A stretch of 64,000 bases of DNA from Babylonia areolata (Eukaryota; Mollusca; Gastropoda; Neogastropoda; Buccinidae): positions 15,282,244 through 15,346,243 of the forward strand of contig NC_134891.1 in NCBI RefSeq assembly GCF_041734735.1. Direction: 5' to 3'. This document shows, in pieces, positions 33,987 to 43,801 of this stretch. The notes beneath the pieces were generated by a model. That model did not search any database. It was not told where the DNA came from and saw nothing but the letters and a program-made list of their open reading frames with translations. The number at the start of each line of letters is the position of its first letter. Position 1 is the stretch's first letter. The translations under genes were made by a program, and so were the position numbers.

Positions 33987-34569
33987 AACAAGAGAGGCAA
34001 GGCCTTCAAGACTCACTTGCGATACACTTTTTAAAAAAATCCAAGCTTTTTATGTATTGAGTATAATTTCAAAATGTAATGTTTAAGATGAGAAAGATCA
34101 GTTTAAGCAAATTAATTCCCCTAGCATAATTACAGAGTAATTTCCCTTTTTTACTATCTGCACCAAAACGTTTGCAAAATAAATAAAACTTCCATGCTTA
34201 GCAAAATAAGTTCCTGTTTGAACAAAAAATGATAATAATGACTGCTCTTGTTGTTGGGTCAGAATATCAGATCAAAGTGCCAAGTTTAGAGAATACAAAA
34301 AATATAAATATAACAGAAAATGCAGTTTGCATATAATTAAGCTTCATTTTTTATTTTTTTGTGCCCATCCCAGAGGTGCAATATTGTTTTAAACAAGATG
34401 ACTGGAAAGAACTGAGTTTTTCCTATTTTTATGCCTAATTTGGTGTCAACTGACAAAGTATTTGCAGAGAAAATGTCAATGTTAAAGTTTACCACGGACA
34501 CACAGACACACACAGACAACCGAACACCGGGTTAAAACATAGACTCACTTTGTTTACACAAGTGAGTCA
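33987..34569 (+). repeat. Dispersed element A (short version), uninterrupted
   Basis: It starts ACAAGAGAGGCAAGGCCTTC and ends GTTTACACAAGTGAGTC. Inverted 10-mers GACTCACTTG lie near both ends (34010-34019 and 34559-34568), so it may be a non-autonomous DNA transposon. The same sequence occurs at 47127-50873 in a longer form with insertions. In this copy the two TTAA sites (34389-34392 and 34532-34535) are empty. Non-coding. Confidence 0.65.
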
Positions 34570-35504
34570 AAAAAACTGGTGCTCCTCGAAGCTATGTCAA
34601 CATGAATACATGCCATGATGTGACATTTGGTATCTTGTTTATCTTGTTCTTTATTATTTGTTATTGTTCTTCATCTTATTATTACTATTATAAGTATTAT
34701 CATATTGAAAAATAACCCTTGTATCTCAACAAATTAATGATTTTTTCGATGACCATTGATGGACCAAATGTTTTGCTATGTGAATGTTGAATCACACTGA
34801 TGTCGTGAAATGTCAAAATATAACCTTGTGTACAAGGGGGAAAAAAAAACGAAAGAAAAAAGAAAAAGAAAAAAAAGAAGCCATTTTCCACCAATGATTA
34901 CAATAACTTGCGTTATTCCATATTTCTTCTTCCAATGGAAGGGAAGTAGTCCATCAACATGTTTTTTTCATGTGCAAATAAAACAAATACATTTACATTT
35001 TTCATGAGTCTTTCAAATACATTTACATTTTTTATGAGTCTTTTTTAAAGTGTATATGAAACAAATACATTTATCTTTTTTCAACTGCATCAACAATGAC
35101 ATTCATTATCAACTTCATGTTGACATTAAAACCTTCAAATAATACAGAGAGAAAAAAACATGAAGGAAAAAAGGCCGATCTGTACTAAAACTGATACAAG
35201 AACAAACCAACAAAAAAACAACAAAAAAAACAACAAAAAAACAAACAGAAACTAGTAAACTTCAATATGCAACACAGCCCTATCCAAATGTCAAACAAAC
35301 AAAAATAAAAAATGACCACTGAAATATCAACTAAACCAAACAAACCTTTACTTCTTTGACAAAAACATGAGTCAGTATCAGTGAATGTCACAGGTCTGGA
35401 TCAAGTTTCTTCCTGCTCTTTGCTCATTTTTGGGTGGGGGGGGGGGGGGTAATGGGGGCAGGCGCTTTACGCTGCTGACACTAACAGCCAATCAGATTCG
35501 GCGT
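34570..35504. other. AT-rich DNA, probable 3' UTR or flank of MSH6
   Basis: This lies just downstream of the MSH6 stop on the minus strand. No open frame of interest is seen; oligo-A patches and a G run (35430-35446) are present. The polyadenylation site was not fixed. Confidence 0.45.
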
Positions 35505-35580
35505 TCAATCCACAGAGATGTGTGGGATTTCATCCAAAGTGCTGTGCACATTATCAGCAGTGCATTTCCTCCACAGTTTT
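35505..35580 (-). CDS. MSH6: MSH6 last coding exon
   Basis: On the minus strand TGTTTTCAG precedes 35580. The exon's first base completes the split Arg codon from the previous exon; the frame then reads KLWRKCTADNVHSTLDEIPH, then ISVD and TGA at 35505-35507. The residue count after the FR junction (24) is close to that of vertebrate MSH6 (about 26), and phase and acceptor fit. Sequence similarity at this variable C-terminus is weak, so the assignment rests on position, phase and length. A 5.6-kb intron, occupied mostly by the Harbinger element, separates it from the exon at 41201-41268. Confidence 0.6.
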
Positions 35581-35596
35581 CTGAAAACACAGATTT

Positions 35597-35800
35597 TTCT
35601 ATATAACACCACAGACACTTCTTTGATGGTCAACTTTTTGTAAACAACACAGACATCCACAAAGCATTACAAATATTACTTTGACTGTCAACTTTCTATA
35701 TACTAAACACACACGTCCACACAAAGCATTACCAATACTTCTTTGATTGTCCTCTTTCTGTAAACAACACACACACACGCACACACATCCACACAAAGCA
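35597..35800. repeat. Degenerate tandem array (about 55-60 bp), left part
   Basis: Units share CAAAGCATTACAAATACTTC, TTTGACTGTCAACTTTCTG and TAAACAACACACAC. Three units and the start of a fourth lie here; the array continues at 40269 on the other side of the Harbinger element. It is in the last MSH6 intron. Confidence 0.8.
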
Positions 35801-36243
35801 TTATGCTACGTTCACACTAGGCTGTAACCACGATCTAACCAAATGGTTACATTGAGGGATGTAACTACCATGATTTTTCATACAGCATGTGTGAACGGAA
35901 AGCGTCTAACCACTGTCTAACTATTAGGCTCCGCCCCTTTTCCCGCGCGTTTTTTGACTGAGAGCAGCAGTTCTTGCTGGCTGGCTGGGTTTTGTTTTGC
36001 GCTGAAGTTAGACTGGTGGCATCTAACTACTGTTGTAACTTCGTTCTAACTTGAACAAGTTACAAGCCAAGTTACAGGGGTGCTGTGGCTGAGGCGTCAT
36101 GTACAGATTGGGGTATACTTTTGTTTTCTGTGGTTCCTGTGGGTTTCCATGAGGTGGGGGGTCTTGAGGTTGTGCATCTCCACCAGCCTGCTGTGACCTG
36201 CTGCAACCTGTTGGAACTTGGGTCTTGTAACTCCCTTTGAAAG

Positions 36244-36280
36244 TATAAAACCCCCTTGGTTCAGGGGGGTCTCTTCATTC
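36244..36280 (+). promoter_or_regulatory. Putative TATA and initiator for the transposase
   Basis: TATAAAA at 36244-36250 is followed 33 bp later by TCATTC (36276-36280, the A at 36277), like an initiator. The start codon at 36298 lies about 20 bp beyond. Spacing fits an RNA polymerase II core promoter. Confidence 0.45.
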
Positions 36281-36297
36281 CATCTTGACCTGTCATC

Positions 36298-37692
36298 ATG
36301 AACGTCGCTGTACCGGTATTCTTGGCTCGATTTCACCGAGACCTGCATCACCACCACGATCATCATGTCGTTAGAGAGGAGGGACGGTGTAGGAGACGTC
36401 GAGCCTCGAGGCGTCTCTGGGTTCGCAACTGGCTCACTGAGGACAGGAGGAGGGAGTTGGGCCTCTACTACACCCTGCTGGACCTCAACACGGCCAACGT
36501 TGAAGAGAGGATGTTCAGGAACTACACCAGACTGACCCCAGGAGTCTTCCTCGAGGTCCTGGACCTGATTCGTCCCGCCATCAGCAAGGAAGACACTTGA
36601 ATGCGAAAAGCCATTGAACCTGGCCTGAAGCTGGCTGTGACACTGAGGTACCTGGCCACTGGGGACAACTACAGGTCCTTGTGCTACGCCTTCAGGATTG
36701 GGGTATCTACTATCAGCACCTTCCTACCTGCGGTGTGCAGGGCCATCACGGAGGCCTTCAATGCTGAAGTGTTCCCGGAGGAGTGGACTGAAGACCACTG
36801 GAAGACCATCGCCAACAAGTTCTACACCCGCTGGAACATGCCCCACACCATGGGGGCATTGGACGGGAAGCATGTTGCGATCAAGAAGCCACGCAACAGT
36901 GGGAGTCTGTATCACAACTACAAGGGCTACTTTTCCATCCCCATGCTTGCCCTGGTGGATGCAGACTACAAGTTCCTGAGGGTGGAGTTTGGGGGATTAG
37001 GCCACATGTCCGATGCCCAAATCTTCCTGGAAACCGACCTGTGACAGGACCTTGAGGATGGCACCATCAACCGGCCAGCTCCATGCCCTCTCACTGACGA
37101 CCCTGAGGACAGTACAGATGTGCCCTACTATATCGTCAGTGATGATGCCTTCGCACTCAAGGACTACTGTATGAAGCCCTACTCCAGGCAAAGCATGGCA
37201 CCCAAGGAGCTCATCTTCAACTACAGGCTGTCACGAGCAAGAAGGGTGGTGGAGAACGCCTTTGGTCTGCTGGCACAATGGTTCCGATTGATGCTCAGCA
37301 CCTGCCAGCTGACACCTGAAAACGCCAGAGCAGTCATGAAGTGTTGCACCACACTCCACAACCTGCTGCTGGGCCGACTTCCCCCACCTCAAGATGCAGT
37401 GGACAGGGAGGATGCCCACATGAATGTGCTGCCTGGTGCCTGGAGAGAACACGTCATCTGGACTGAGCAACCGCAGCCACGAGCAGGACGAGCCAACACC
37501 GATGGGAAGAAAGTCAGGGAAACGCTGGCTGACTTCTTCGGGAGTCCTGCAGGGATTGTCCCATGGCAGTGGGACAAGGCCAGTGTCCACCAACCACCCG
37601 GTGCTGCCAACCCCAACCGCAACCCTGCTGCTGCTGCTTCACCCCAAGCTGAGTCTGCACCGCCGTCTCCAGCTCCCTCCTCTCCACAGTGA
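36298..37692 (+). pseudogene. PIF/Harbinger DDE transposase with two in-frame TGA codons
   Basis: One reading frame spans 465 codons from ATG 36298 to the TGA at 37690-37692, interrupted only by TGA at 36598-36600 and at 37042-37044. Motifs: MRKAIEPGLKLAVTLRYLAT, FRIGVSTISTFLP, then the DDE core ALDGKHVAIKKP (Asp at 36862), SDDAFALKDY (Asp at 37141), RRVVENAFGLLA (Glu at 37252). The enzyme would cut and paste the element, working with the MADF partner. The start was chosen because it follows the TATA element and a His-rich N-terminus. Both stops sit where Arg (CGA) would fit the family, so they are consistent with C-to-T change at CpG. A Pro/Ala-rich tail closes the protein. Confidence 0.9.
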
Positions 37693-37808
37693 TATGGCCA
37701 TGAGTACAACTTCAGATCATTGGCCCTATTCAGGGCCTAAAAAAATTTCAAAGAGATTTATTTCCTGGGTTGTTGCATTAATCCACTTTATCCAAATGAC
37801 ATATTGAT

Positions 37809-37850
<42 letters not shown>

Positions 37851-38476
37851 CAATAGACAGACACACAAACAGACACACAGACACGCAGACAGACATACAC
37901 ATAAACATACACTGAGAAAGATGGGGATACAGACACAAATGGACGTACACACAGAAGGGGGTGAGACAGACAGACACACATACACACAGAAAGACAGCGT
38001 TGTGTTATATGACTATGGTATAACCAAATGTATATACAAGGGCACAAACTGTGGCCAAAAATTAAATACCGGTTGTTTCTCACTGATAAGTTTATCTTGA
38101 GGTATTGAAATGTATTTTTTTTCTGTCTCTGTGTTTGTGATATCTCTTTTGTGGCTATCCAAAAACACACACACACACACAAACAACACATAAAATAAAC
38201 ACCTTTTCCTGGAATTTCAACCCCCCATCCACCCCTCCCCCCCAAAAAAAACATAGGTCAATTGTATCATTTTTTTAAAAATTCTGTTTCATTTTATTCC
38301 AATAAACAAACAGACAAACAAACATGAAGTGTGGATATTTTTAGGATTGACCTTCTGGGTCTGGGGATGAGACCAGTGTTAGGTTGTGTGCATGTGTGGG
38401 GTAGGGCAATGCAACCAAGCTAAGTCTCTTGGGAACAATTGTGGCCCTTAAAAGGCCGATGCACCTAGGAATGCGT
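37693..38476. other. Convergent intergenic region of the Harbinger element
   Basis: This lies between the two convergent genes. It carries a (GA)n run at about 37811-37850, CA-rich repeats, and A-rich tracts on both strands that could serve as polyadenylation regions. No gene is seen. Confidence 0.6.
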
Positions 38477-39700
38477 CTACAGGTCCAAGAAGTCGATGCC
38501 CACATCCTGTACTCTCAGCGGAAACATGTTGGAAGGTGCGGGCTGCCTTGGGACCTTAATCGGTGTGGCGGACTTCCTGGGTGACGACCGTCGTTGTTGT
38601 GCTGCAGTCATCAACTGACTGTCCAGACTCCTTGCCAGGAATGCCTCCAGACTCTCAGGTGGTGCTGGCATCGTCGATGGCCCTTGCTGGTCCATGGCTG
38701 GAGGAGGAGCTGTCGAGTAGGCACTAAGTCCACCTCTGGATCCACCAGCAGCGGGTTGGAACCACGTTGCAGGCGATGGGTCTGCATGGACGGTGGTGGC
38801 AATGGGGTCAGGCTTCTGGCCATTCCTCCTCACATGTTTCACCACCACATTCCACACCTCCTCCTGCAGGTCCATCATCTGGGCTGGGGTGAAGTGGTCA
38901 ACCCGCCAGTGCAGAGTGGTCCAGAACTGCAACTCCAGTTTGGCCAAGTGCTGCATCATGGGGTCCAGCTGGGAGCACAAGTGGCCGCAACAGGTCGCGG
39001 CTGCTGAGTCCCCACTGGCCTTCGTTGTTGAAGGGCCCACATGGTGACGTCTGGAAGCGGAGACTGGAGTGGAGGCTGAGGGGCGTGCACTGTGGATGCC
39101 AGCATGTCCAGGCACCATCCAACTTGGAGCAGACTGTTCATGGTCGAATTCAGCCTCAGACTCAGTGAGCTCCACAGGCTCAGCAGTTGGCTTCCTCTTC
39201 TTGGGGCCCAGGGTGTCAGATGAAATCTGACTGATGTAGGGCACCACGAACTGCATGTGCGTCCACACATACTCCTGGGCCCGCGGAAGATGAACATCTG
39301 CTGATCCACTCTTCGTCTTGGCCTTCTTTGCCCGTCCCAGCAGGGCCCGCATGCAATGGTACCAACTCATGAGGACTGCGACGGGCACTCCCAACTGGTC
39401 AGCAAACTCCTTCCATTCCCTGTTCCGCTTGGCTGCATCTTTATAATCGGAGTGACTCTGATTATAAAGGTAGGGCCTCTCCCACAAAAAATCTATGGCC
39501 TCCTGCTTCTGGTCCTCAGTCAGGTGTCCCTCCACTGCCTTCTTGCCTCTCTTGCCCTTCCCCTTGCCTTTGCCCTTGCCAGCACCGGCGGTAGTCTCAC
39601 AGGCAGGTGGGGTGGATGGGGGCTCCTGCAGTCGCTCATCCTGCTCACGTGCAGCCAGGGACAGGTCGGAAGCAGCAACATCAGAGTCAGAAGACGACAT
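38477..39700 (-). CDS. Harbinger accessory protein with MADF domain
   Basis: An unbroken frame of 407 codons. Residues 1-60 are acidic, then Gly-Lys-rich (GKGKGKGKGKRGKK). A MADF-type DNA-binding domain lies at about 60-125 (EAIDFLWERPYLYNQSHSDY, KEFADQLGVPVAVLMSWY). A basic linker (KKRKP), a middle part with Cys residues (ATCCGHLC) and a Pro/Ser-rich end ending SNMFPLRVQDVGIDFLDL follow. In Harbinger elements such a SANT/Myb/MADF protein brings the transposase to the nucleus and to the ends of the element. It converges with the transposase gene. It is intact while the transposase is not, so this copy could still supply the helper. A TATA-like sequence lies upstream at 39777-39784. Confidence 0.85.
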   Translation of the reverse strand: MSSSDSDVAASDLSLAAREQDERLQEPPSTPPACETTAGAGKGKGKGKGKRGKKAVEGHLTEDQKQEAIDFLWERPYLYNQSHSDYKDAAKRNREWKEFADQLGVPVAVLMSWYHCMRALLGRAKKAKTKSGSADVHLPRAQEYVWTHMQFVVPYISQISSDTLGPKKRKPTAEPVELTESEAEFDHEQSAPSWMVPGHAGIHSARPSASTPVSASRRHHVGPSTTKASGDSAAATCCGHLCSQLDPMMQHLAKLELQFWTTLHWRVDHFTPAQMMDLQEEVWNVVVKHVRRNGQKPDPIATTVHADPSPATWFQPAAGGSRGGLSAYSTAPPPAMDQQGPSTMPAPPESLEAFLARSLDSQLMTAAQQRRSSPRKSATPIKVPRQPAPSNMFPLRVQDVGIDFLDL

Positions 39701-40268
39701 GTCGAAAAATCAGTCTCGTGTGTCGTAGATTCGTGCAGATGCAGCAAGAAGAACGAAAAAAATGACAGTCAGCCAGCTTAAATACATTCACACTGTAACT
39801 GATCAAGTTACAACACGCGTCGATGTAACTCACTATAACTGACCTCAACCATGCAAAGAAGGTTGCAATCACTTGCAGTCGGTTAGATGTGTCGGGCCAG
39901 ACAATTTGCATACCGCACGCAGCGTGCGTGCAAGGCATGCTATTTTGTTTTGACGTCGGAGTTTTTTCAAACTCGGCTCCGCCTCTATTTTCTGCTCTAA
40001 CTCACTGGAACCGACGGGGACTAGTGTGAATGCCTTTGTAACCGTTTATAACTTGATCGGGCAATGTAACCTCGAAAAATTTTTATCTCCCGAGTCATAT
40101 TTTTGGGGGCCATCTAACCACCTATCTAACCAAAAATCGGGTCTTCCCGAAAAATCGTCTAACCGATGGGAACCCACTGCAACCAAAAATTCGTGGTTCC
40201 AGTGAGTTAGAGAGCGATGTAACCATTTGGTTAGATCGTGGTTACAGCCTAGTGTGAACATAGCATTA

Positions 40269-40840
40269 CCAATACTTCTTTGATTGTCCTCTTTCTGTAA
40301 ACAACACACACACACGCAAAGCATTACAAATACTTCTTTGACAATCAACTTTCTGTACACAACACATGCACACACACACACACATCTACACAAAGCATTA
40401 CAAATATTCATCTGACATTTTACTTCTGGTAAAAACATACACCTGTACAAAACATTACAGATACTTCTTTGACTCTCAACTTTCTGTAAATAACACACGC
40501 ACACAAAGAGCATAACAAATACTTAGACAACTTTCTGTACACAAACATTTTCCTCCTCAAAGCTTACAAATAATTATCTGACACTCAACTTTCAGTGCAC
40601 AATAACACACACACCTCCATAAAGCATCACACATACTACTTTGCAACGGTTAACTTTCTATCAATACACATCCTATGATCCACAAAGCATTACAAATATT
40701 TCTTTGTCTACTTTTTGAAAACATATACACACTTCTCCTCAAAGCATTAAAAATACTTGACAATAATCTTTCTGTAAACATACACACCTCCACAAATACT
40801 TCTCTGACTGTCACTCTTATGTCAATAAAGGTTTCTGTAT
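40269..40840. repeat. Degenerate tandem array (about 55-60 bp), right part
   Basis: About ten more units of the same array as 35597-35800. The unit split by the transposon is nearly identical to its left neighbour, showing that the array existed before the insertion. Confidence 0.8.
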
Positions 40841-41200
40841 CTGTTAAACAACCACAATGTACATATATTCCATCAGTTAAAGCACTGAACATGGTGAAGT
40901 TGGGGGAGCAAACAAAATTATTCACAATATCTTGTGCTATATTTGTGTTTCCAAAAAATCCTAAGATACAAAATTTCCAGAAATAAAGAATTCTTGTTCT
41001 ATCAAACTGAACACAAGAAAATTAAATGCTAAACAGAATACATAAACTATGAAAAAACCCTTGCCTCACATCCACAGCCCTCCAAAAAAACATCACCAAA
41101 TGTATAGGCAGATATACACACATTATGGAATGGAAATCACGTAAGACAAATGTGCAAATCATGCAAGCTTTCATAAACACACACACAGTGTTTTACTTAC

Positions 41201-41268
41201 CTGAACCATTGCAGCTGTTCAATATTGGACTCGAACTCTTTGGCTTTCTTGATGGCACCACAAATAAT
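41201..41268 (-). CDS. MSH6: MSH6 internal exon (C-terminal helical part)
   Basis: The exon lies between CAG (41269-41271) and a strong donor GTAAGT (41195-41200). The frame reads IICGAIKKAKEFESNIEQLQ, then WF and a split Arg codon. It lines up without gaps with the human stretch VIQKGHRKAREFE and the following LRLFR (recalled from memory). This part follows the ATPase domain and belongs to the C-terminal helices that hold the MSH2-MSH6 dimer together. Intron phases: 0 at the start, 2 at the end. Confidence 0.88.
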
Positions 41269-42908
41269 CTGAAAGTAAATGTTCTCATGAAGACACAACA
41301 GTCAAATCACAAAAGATAGCCTACAACAATCAACAAAAGTGTGGTTTGTGAAAATTTGAAAATTTGAAGCTTATAGCTTAAAACCCTTTGTAACGAGAAA
41401 CACATACAGTACACATGCTCTCAACTTGAAAATCAAATCTTCTTTTCATCACTACATTAACCTATTCTACTCCACAGCTACATGCCTGCTACAACTTCCT
41501 TGGACCAGCATTAGACCACTACAGTTAAAAATAAGGTGGTTCACTAAAACAGTGAAAACTTTGATGGAGAACTGTTGGTTTAATCTGCCAAACAAAGTTT
41601 TGTTTTCAAGCTTCCAGAATTCATTAACTGTTCAGGTTAGAATGCCAGTTGTACCAGCAAGAACAAATCAAATTAGAATAGTGTGTTGGTATGAGAATAC
41701 TCATACCTGGTCCACTGGGGAAGTAATCATGGTACAAATAAACCTGTATGTGGAGGAGAACAAGGTAAGAAATGCAGCGCTATATACAATAACCTGGTCC
41801 TTTTTTGTTGCTGTTATTGTTTTGGAAATCTAGTTTCAGTCATTTATAAAACAATGCACACAGCTTTAGATGTTGACATTTTTTTTTTTTAATCTAGAAA
41901 AAAAAAGTTACAACATGCTGGTTAATGGACAGAGATTTTTTTTAAGAGGTTCAAACAGTTTTTTTTTTTTTTTTTTAAAAGCATACAGCTCTAGATACTG
42001 ACTCTGTCATAAAATCTTGTATCAAAGGGCATGTTGCTAACACAAGCTCTGCATTTAAGCAAGTGCTTTCAAACCATTCTGTTTTAAACATTTTTGAATA
42101 AACAGCATTAATACACATAAGGTTTCTTGGGGTTTCCTTATCAAACAATCCAATAAGCAAGTACTTCCAGATGCAGGAATTGTTTGTCTATTTTCTAATT
42201 TTACATTGATAAATGATAAAATATCAAAGCACTGAGAAATCATCACACATGCACACACACACACACACACGTATACACATAAATATGCCTACACATGAAC
42301 ACGTGTGCACACACACACACACACACACACAGCATGTCCAGTTCATTATGCTACCACCACCTTTCAACTTCCAATCCTCCCAGTCCCCCCATACCCCCTT
42401 TTTTCCCCTGTCAAATATCCCTCTTAGTGAAAAGATGTAAAATCCATGAACACACACACAGCATATGCAGTCAGTTCATTATACCATCAACAACCCTTCA
42501 ACTTCCAACACATCCCCCCATCCCCTTCCTTTTTTTTGCTCATCAAATATCACTCTTAGTGAACAGATGTAAAATCCATGAACACACACACACACAGAGC
42601 ATATACACTCAGGCCATATTCCCCACATCCATTTCATAATACCATCACCAACCTTTCAACTTCCAACTGCATACCCCCAACCCCTTCACTTCCTCTTTTT
42701 TTTTTCTTCTCATCTAACTCTTTGCGAACAGACATAAAATCAACACACACACATGCAAGCACGCATGCACACACACACACACACAAAGCTCTCTTAACAA
42801 AAAGACCACACAAAGACACCACCCAGCCCCAACCAACCCAACCCAACCCCTTCCCCTCCACACCCCAACCTCTCCCACCCACTCCCTCACCAAACAAAAC
42901 AAGCTGAC
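41269..42908 (-). other. MSH6 intron, 1.64 kb
   Basis: No gene is seen. (CA)n runs lie at about 42250-42270, 42310-42331 and 42580-42597, among three related CA-rich blocks (about 42340-42470, 42460-42600 and 42600-42790) that share CTTTCAACTTCCAA. Confidence 0.6.
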
Positions 42909-43043
42909 CTCTTCAGGAATGCTGGCCAGGCGAGCAGCATTGAAGCCGTAGCTTTTGGGGCAGGCCCCCTGGGTGAACTTGTAGAGGAAGGTGATGGTCT
43001 CCTGGGATGGGTCCCCCTCCTCCTCATTCTCCACCATGCATGC
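42909..43043 (-). CDS. MSH6: MSH6 internal exon (end of the MutS ATPase domain)
   Basis: A 135-bp exon of 45 codons in phase 0 on both sides. It reads [45 protein letters not shown]. It matches human MSH6 around [21 protein letters not shown] and [15 protein letters not shown] nearly residue for residue. Acceptor CAG is at 43044-43046 and donor GTCAGC at 42903-42908. MSH6 pairs with MSH2 as MutS-alpha, which recognises single-base mismatches and small loops in nuclear DNA and uses ATP binding to recruit repair factors. The exon is flanked on its 5' side by a minisatellite, and a partial copy of it lies at 51472-51562. Confidence 0.95.
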
Positions 43044-43089
43044 CTGTCGACCAACATCGCATGGTCAGTAACTGCTTCAGTGCCCCCCG

Positions 43090-43435
43090 GACGGAAACTT
43101 CCATCCCCTTCCAGTGTGCAATAAATCGCCCCAGGGTGGAAATTTGCATCCCCTTCTAGTGTCCAAAAACGTGCCCATGATGGATATTTGCCCCAGGATA
43201 GATTTCTGTCCCCTTCCAATGTGCAAAAACATGCCCCTCTATGGAAATTTCCACCCCCTTCCAGTGTGCAAAAACATACCCCAGGATGACAATAACTGTC
43301 CCCTTCCAGTGTGAAAAAACATGTCCCTGGACGGAAATTTCCGACCTCTTCCAGTGTGCAAAAATGTGTCCCGTGACAAATTTGCCACAGGACTGAAATT
43401 TCCGCCCCCTTCCAATATGCAAAAACATGCCTGTC
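43090..43435 (-). repeat. Minisatellite next to the MSH6 exon
   Basis: About seven imperfect units of 45-55 bp with GGAAATTTCCATCCCCTTCC, then AGTGTGCAAAAACATGCCCC. The same array reappears at 51415-52725 beside a partial copy of the exon. Located in the 15.4-kb MSH6 intron, 50 bp from the exon. Confidence 0.85.
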
Positions 43436-43801
43436 AAACGTGTGCTAAAGCGGACGTGCGCCCTTCCCCCCCAATGCCCCACTGCAGAAGCCACAACACC
43501 AAGAAGCCCACACAGAAATAGATTTTTTACAACGCATTTAATGAACTCATTGGAGATGCGCCGGAGCTTCAGCACTGGTGCTCAGCCCACTCAGAACGAC
43601 ATGCCGAAGCGTAAAATCCAACGGATCTCCAACTTTTTTTCATACACTCAGCAGTGTTCAATTAAAGGGAAACTAATCAGGCTTTCTTGAGGGACCAGAC
43701 TAGGAAAAATTGAGTTATTTCCCCTTGGCTGTTAACCGCGTGAAAAGCTTTTTTCTAGATTTTTCTGGACTCGGTCACAGGTCGACCCTTACACAACCAA
43801 A

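Larger units (their letters stand above)
35804..40265. mobile_element. PIF/Harbinger transposon, 4462 bp, complete ends
   Basis: Terminal inverted repeats of 49 bp (35804-35852 and 40217-40265) start TGCTACGTTCACACTAGGCT and differ at one position. TTA lies on both sides (35801-35803 and 40266-40268), the target duplication typical of PIF/Harbinger. Inside, a DDE transposase on the plus strand and a MADF-domain gene on the minus strand converge, the usual two-gene set of this superfamily. The ends are nearly perfect, so the insertion is fairly young, but the transposase gene has two stops. It lies within the last MSH6 intron. Confidence 0.93.

Noticed and set aside
35385-35606. Plus-strand open frame opposite the last MSH6 exon
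   Set aside because: It is antisense to the exon and includes a G-run; the minus-strand reading has a splice acceptor and the right phase.
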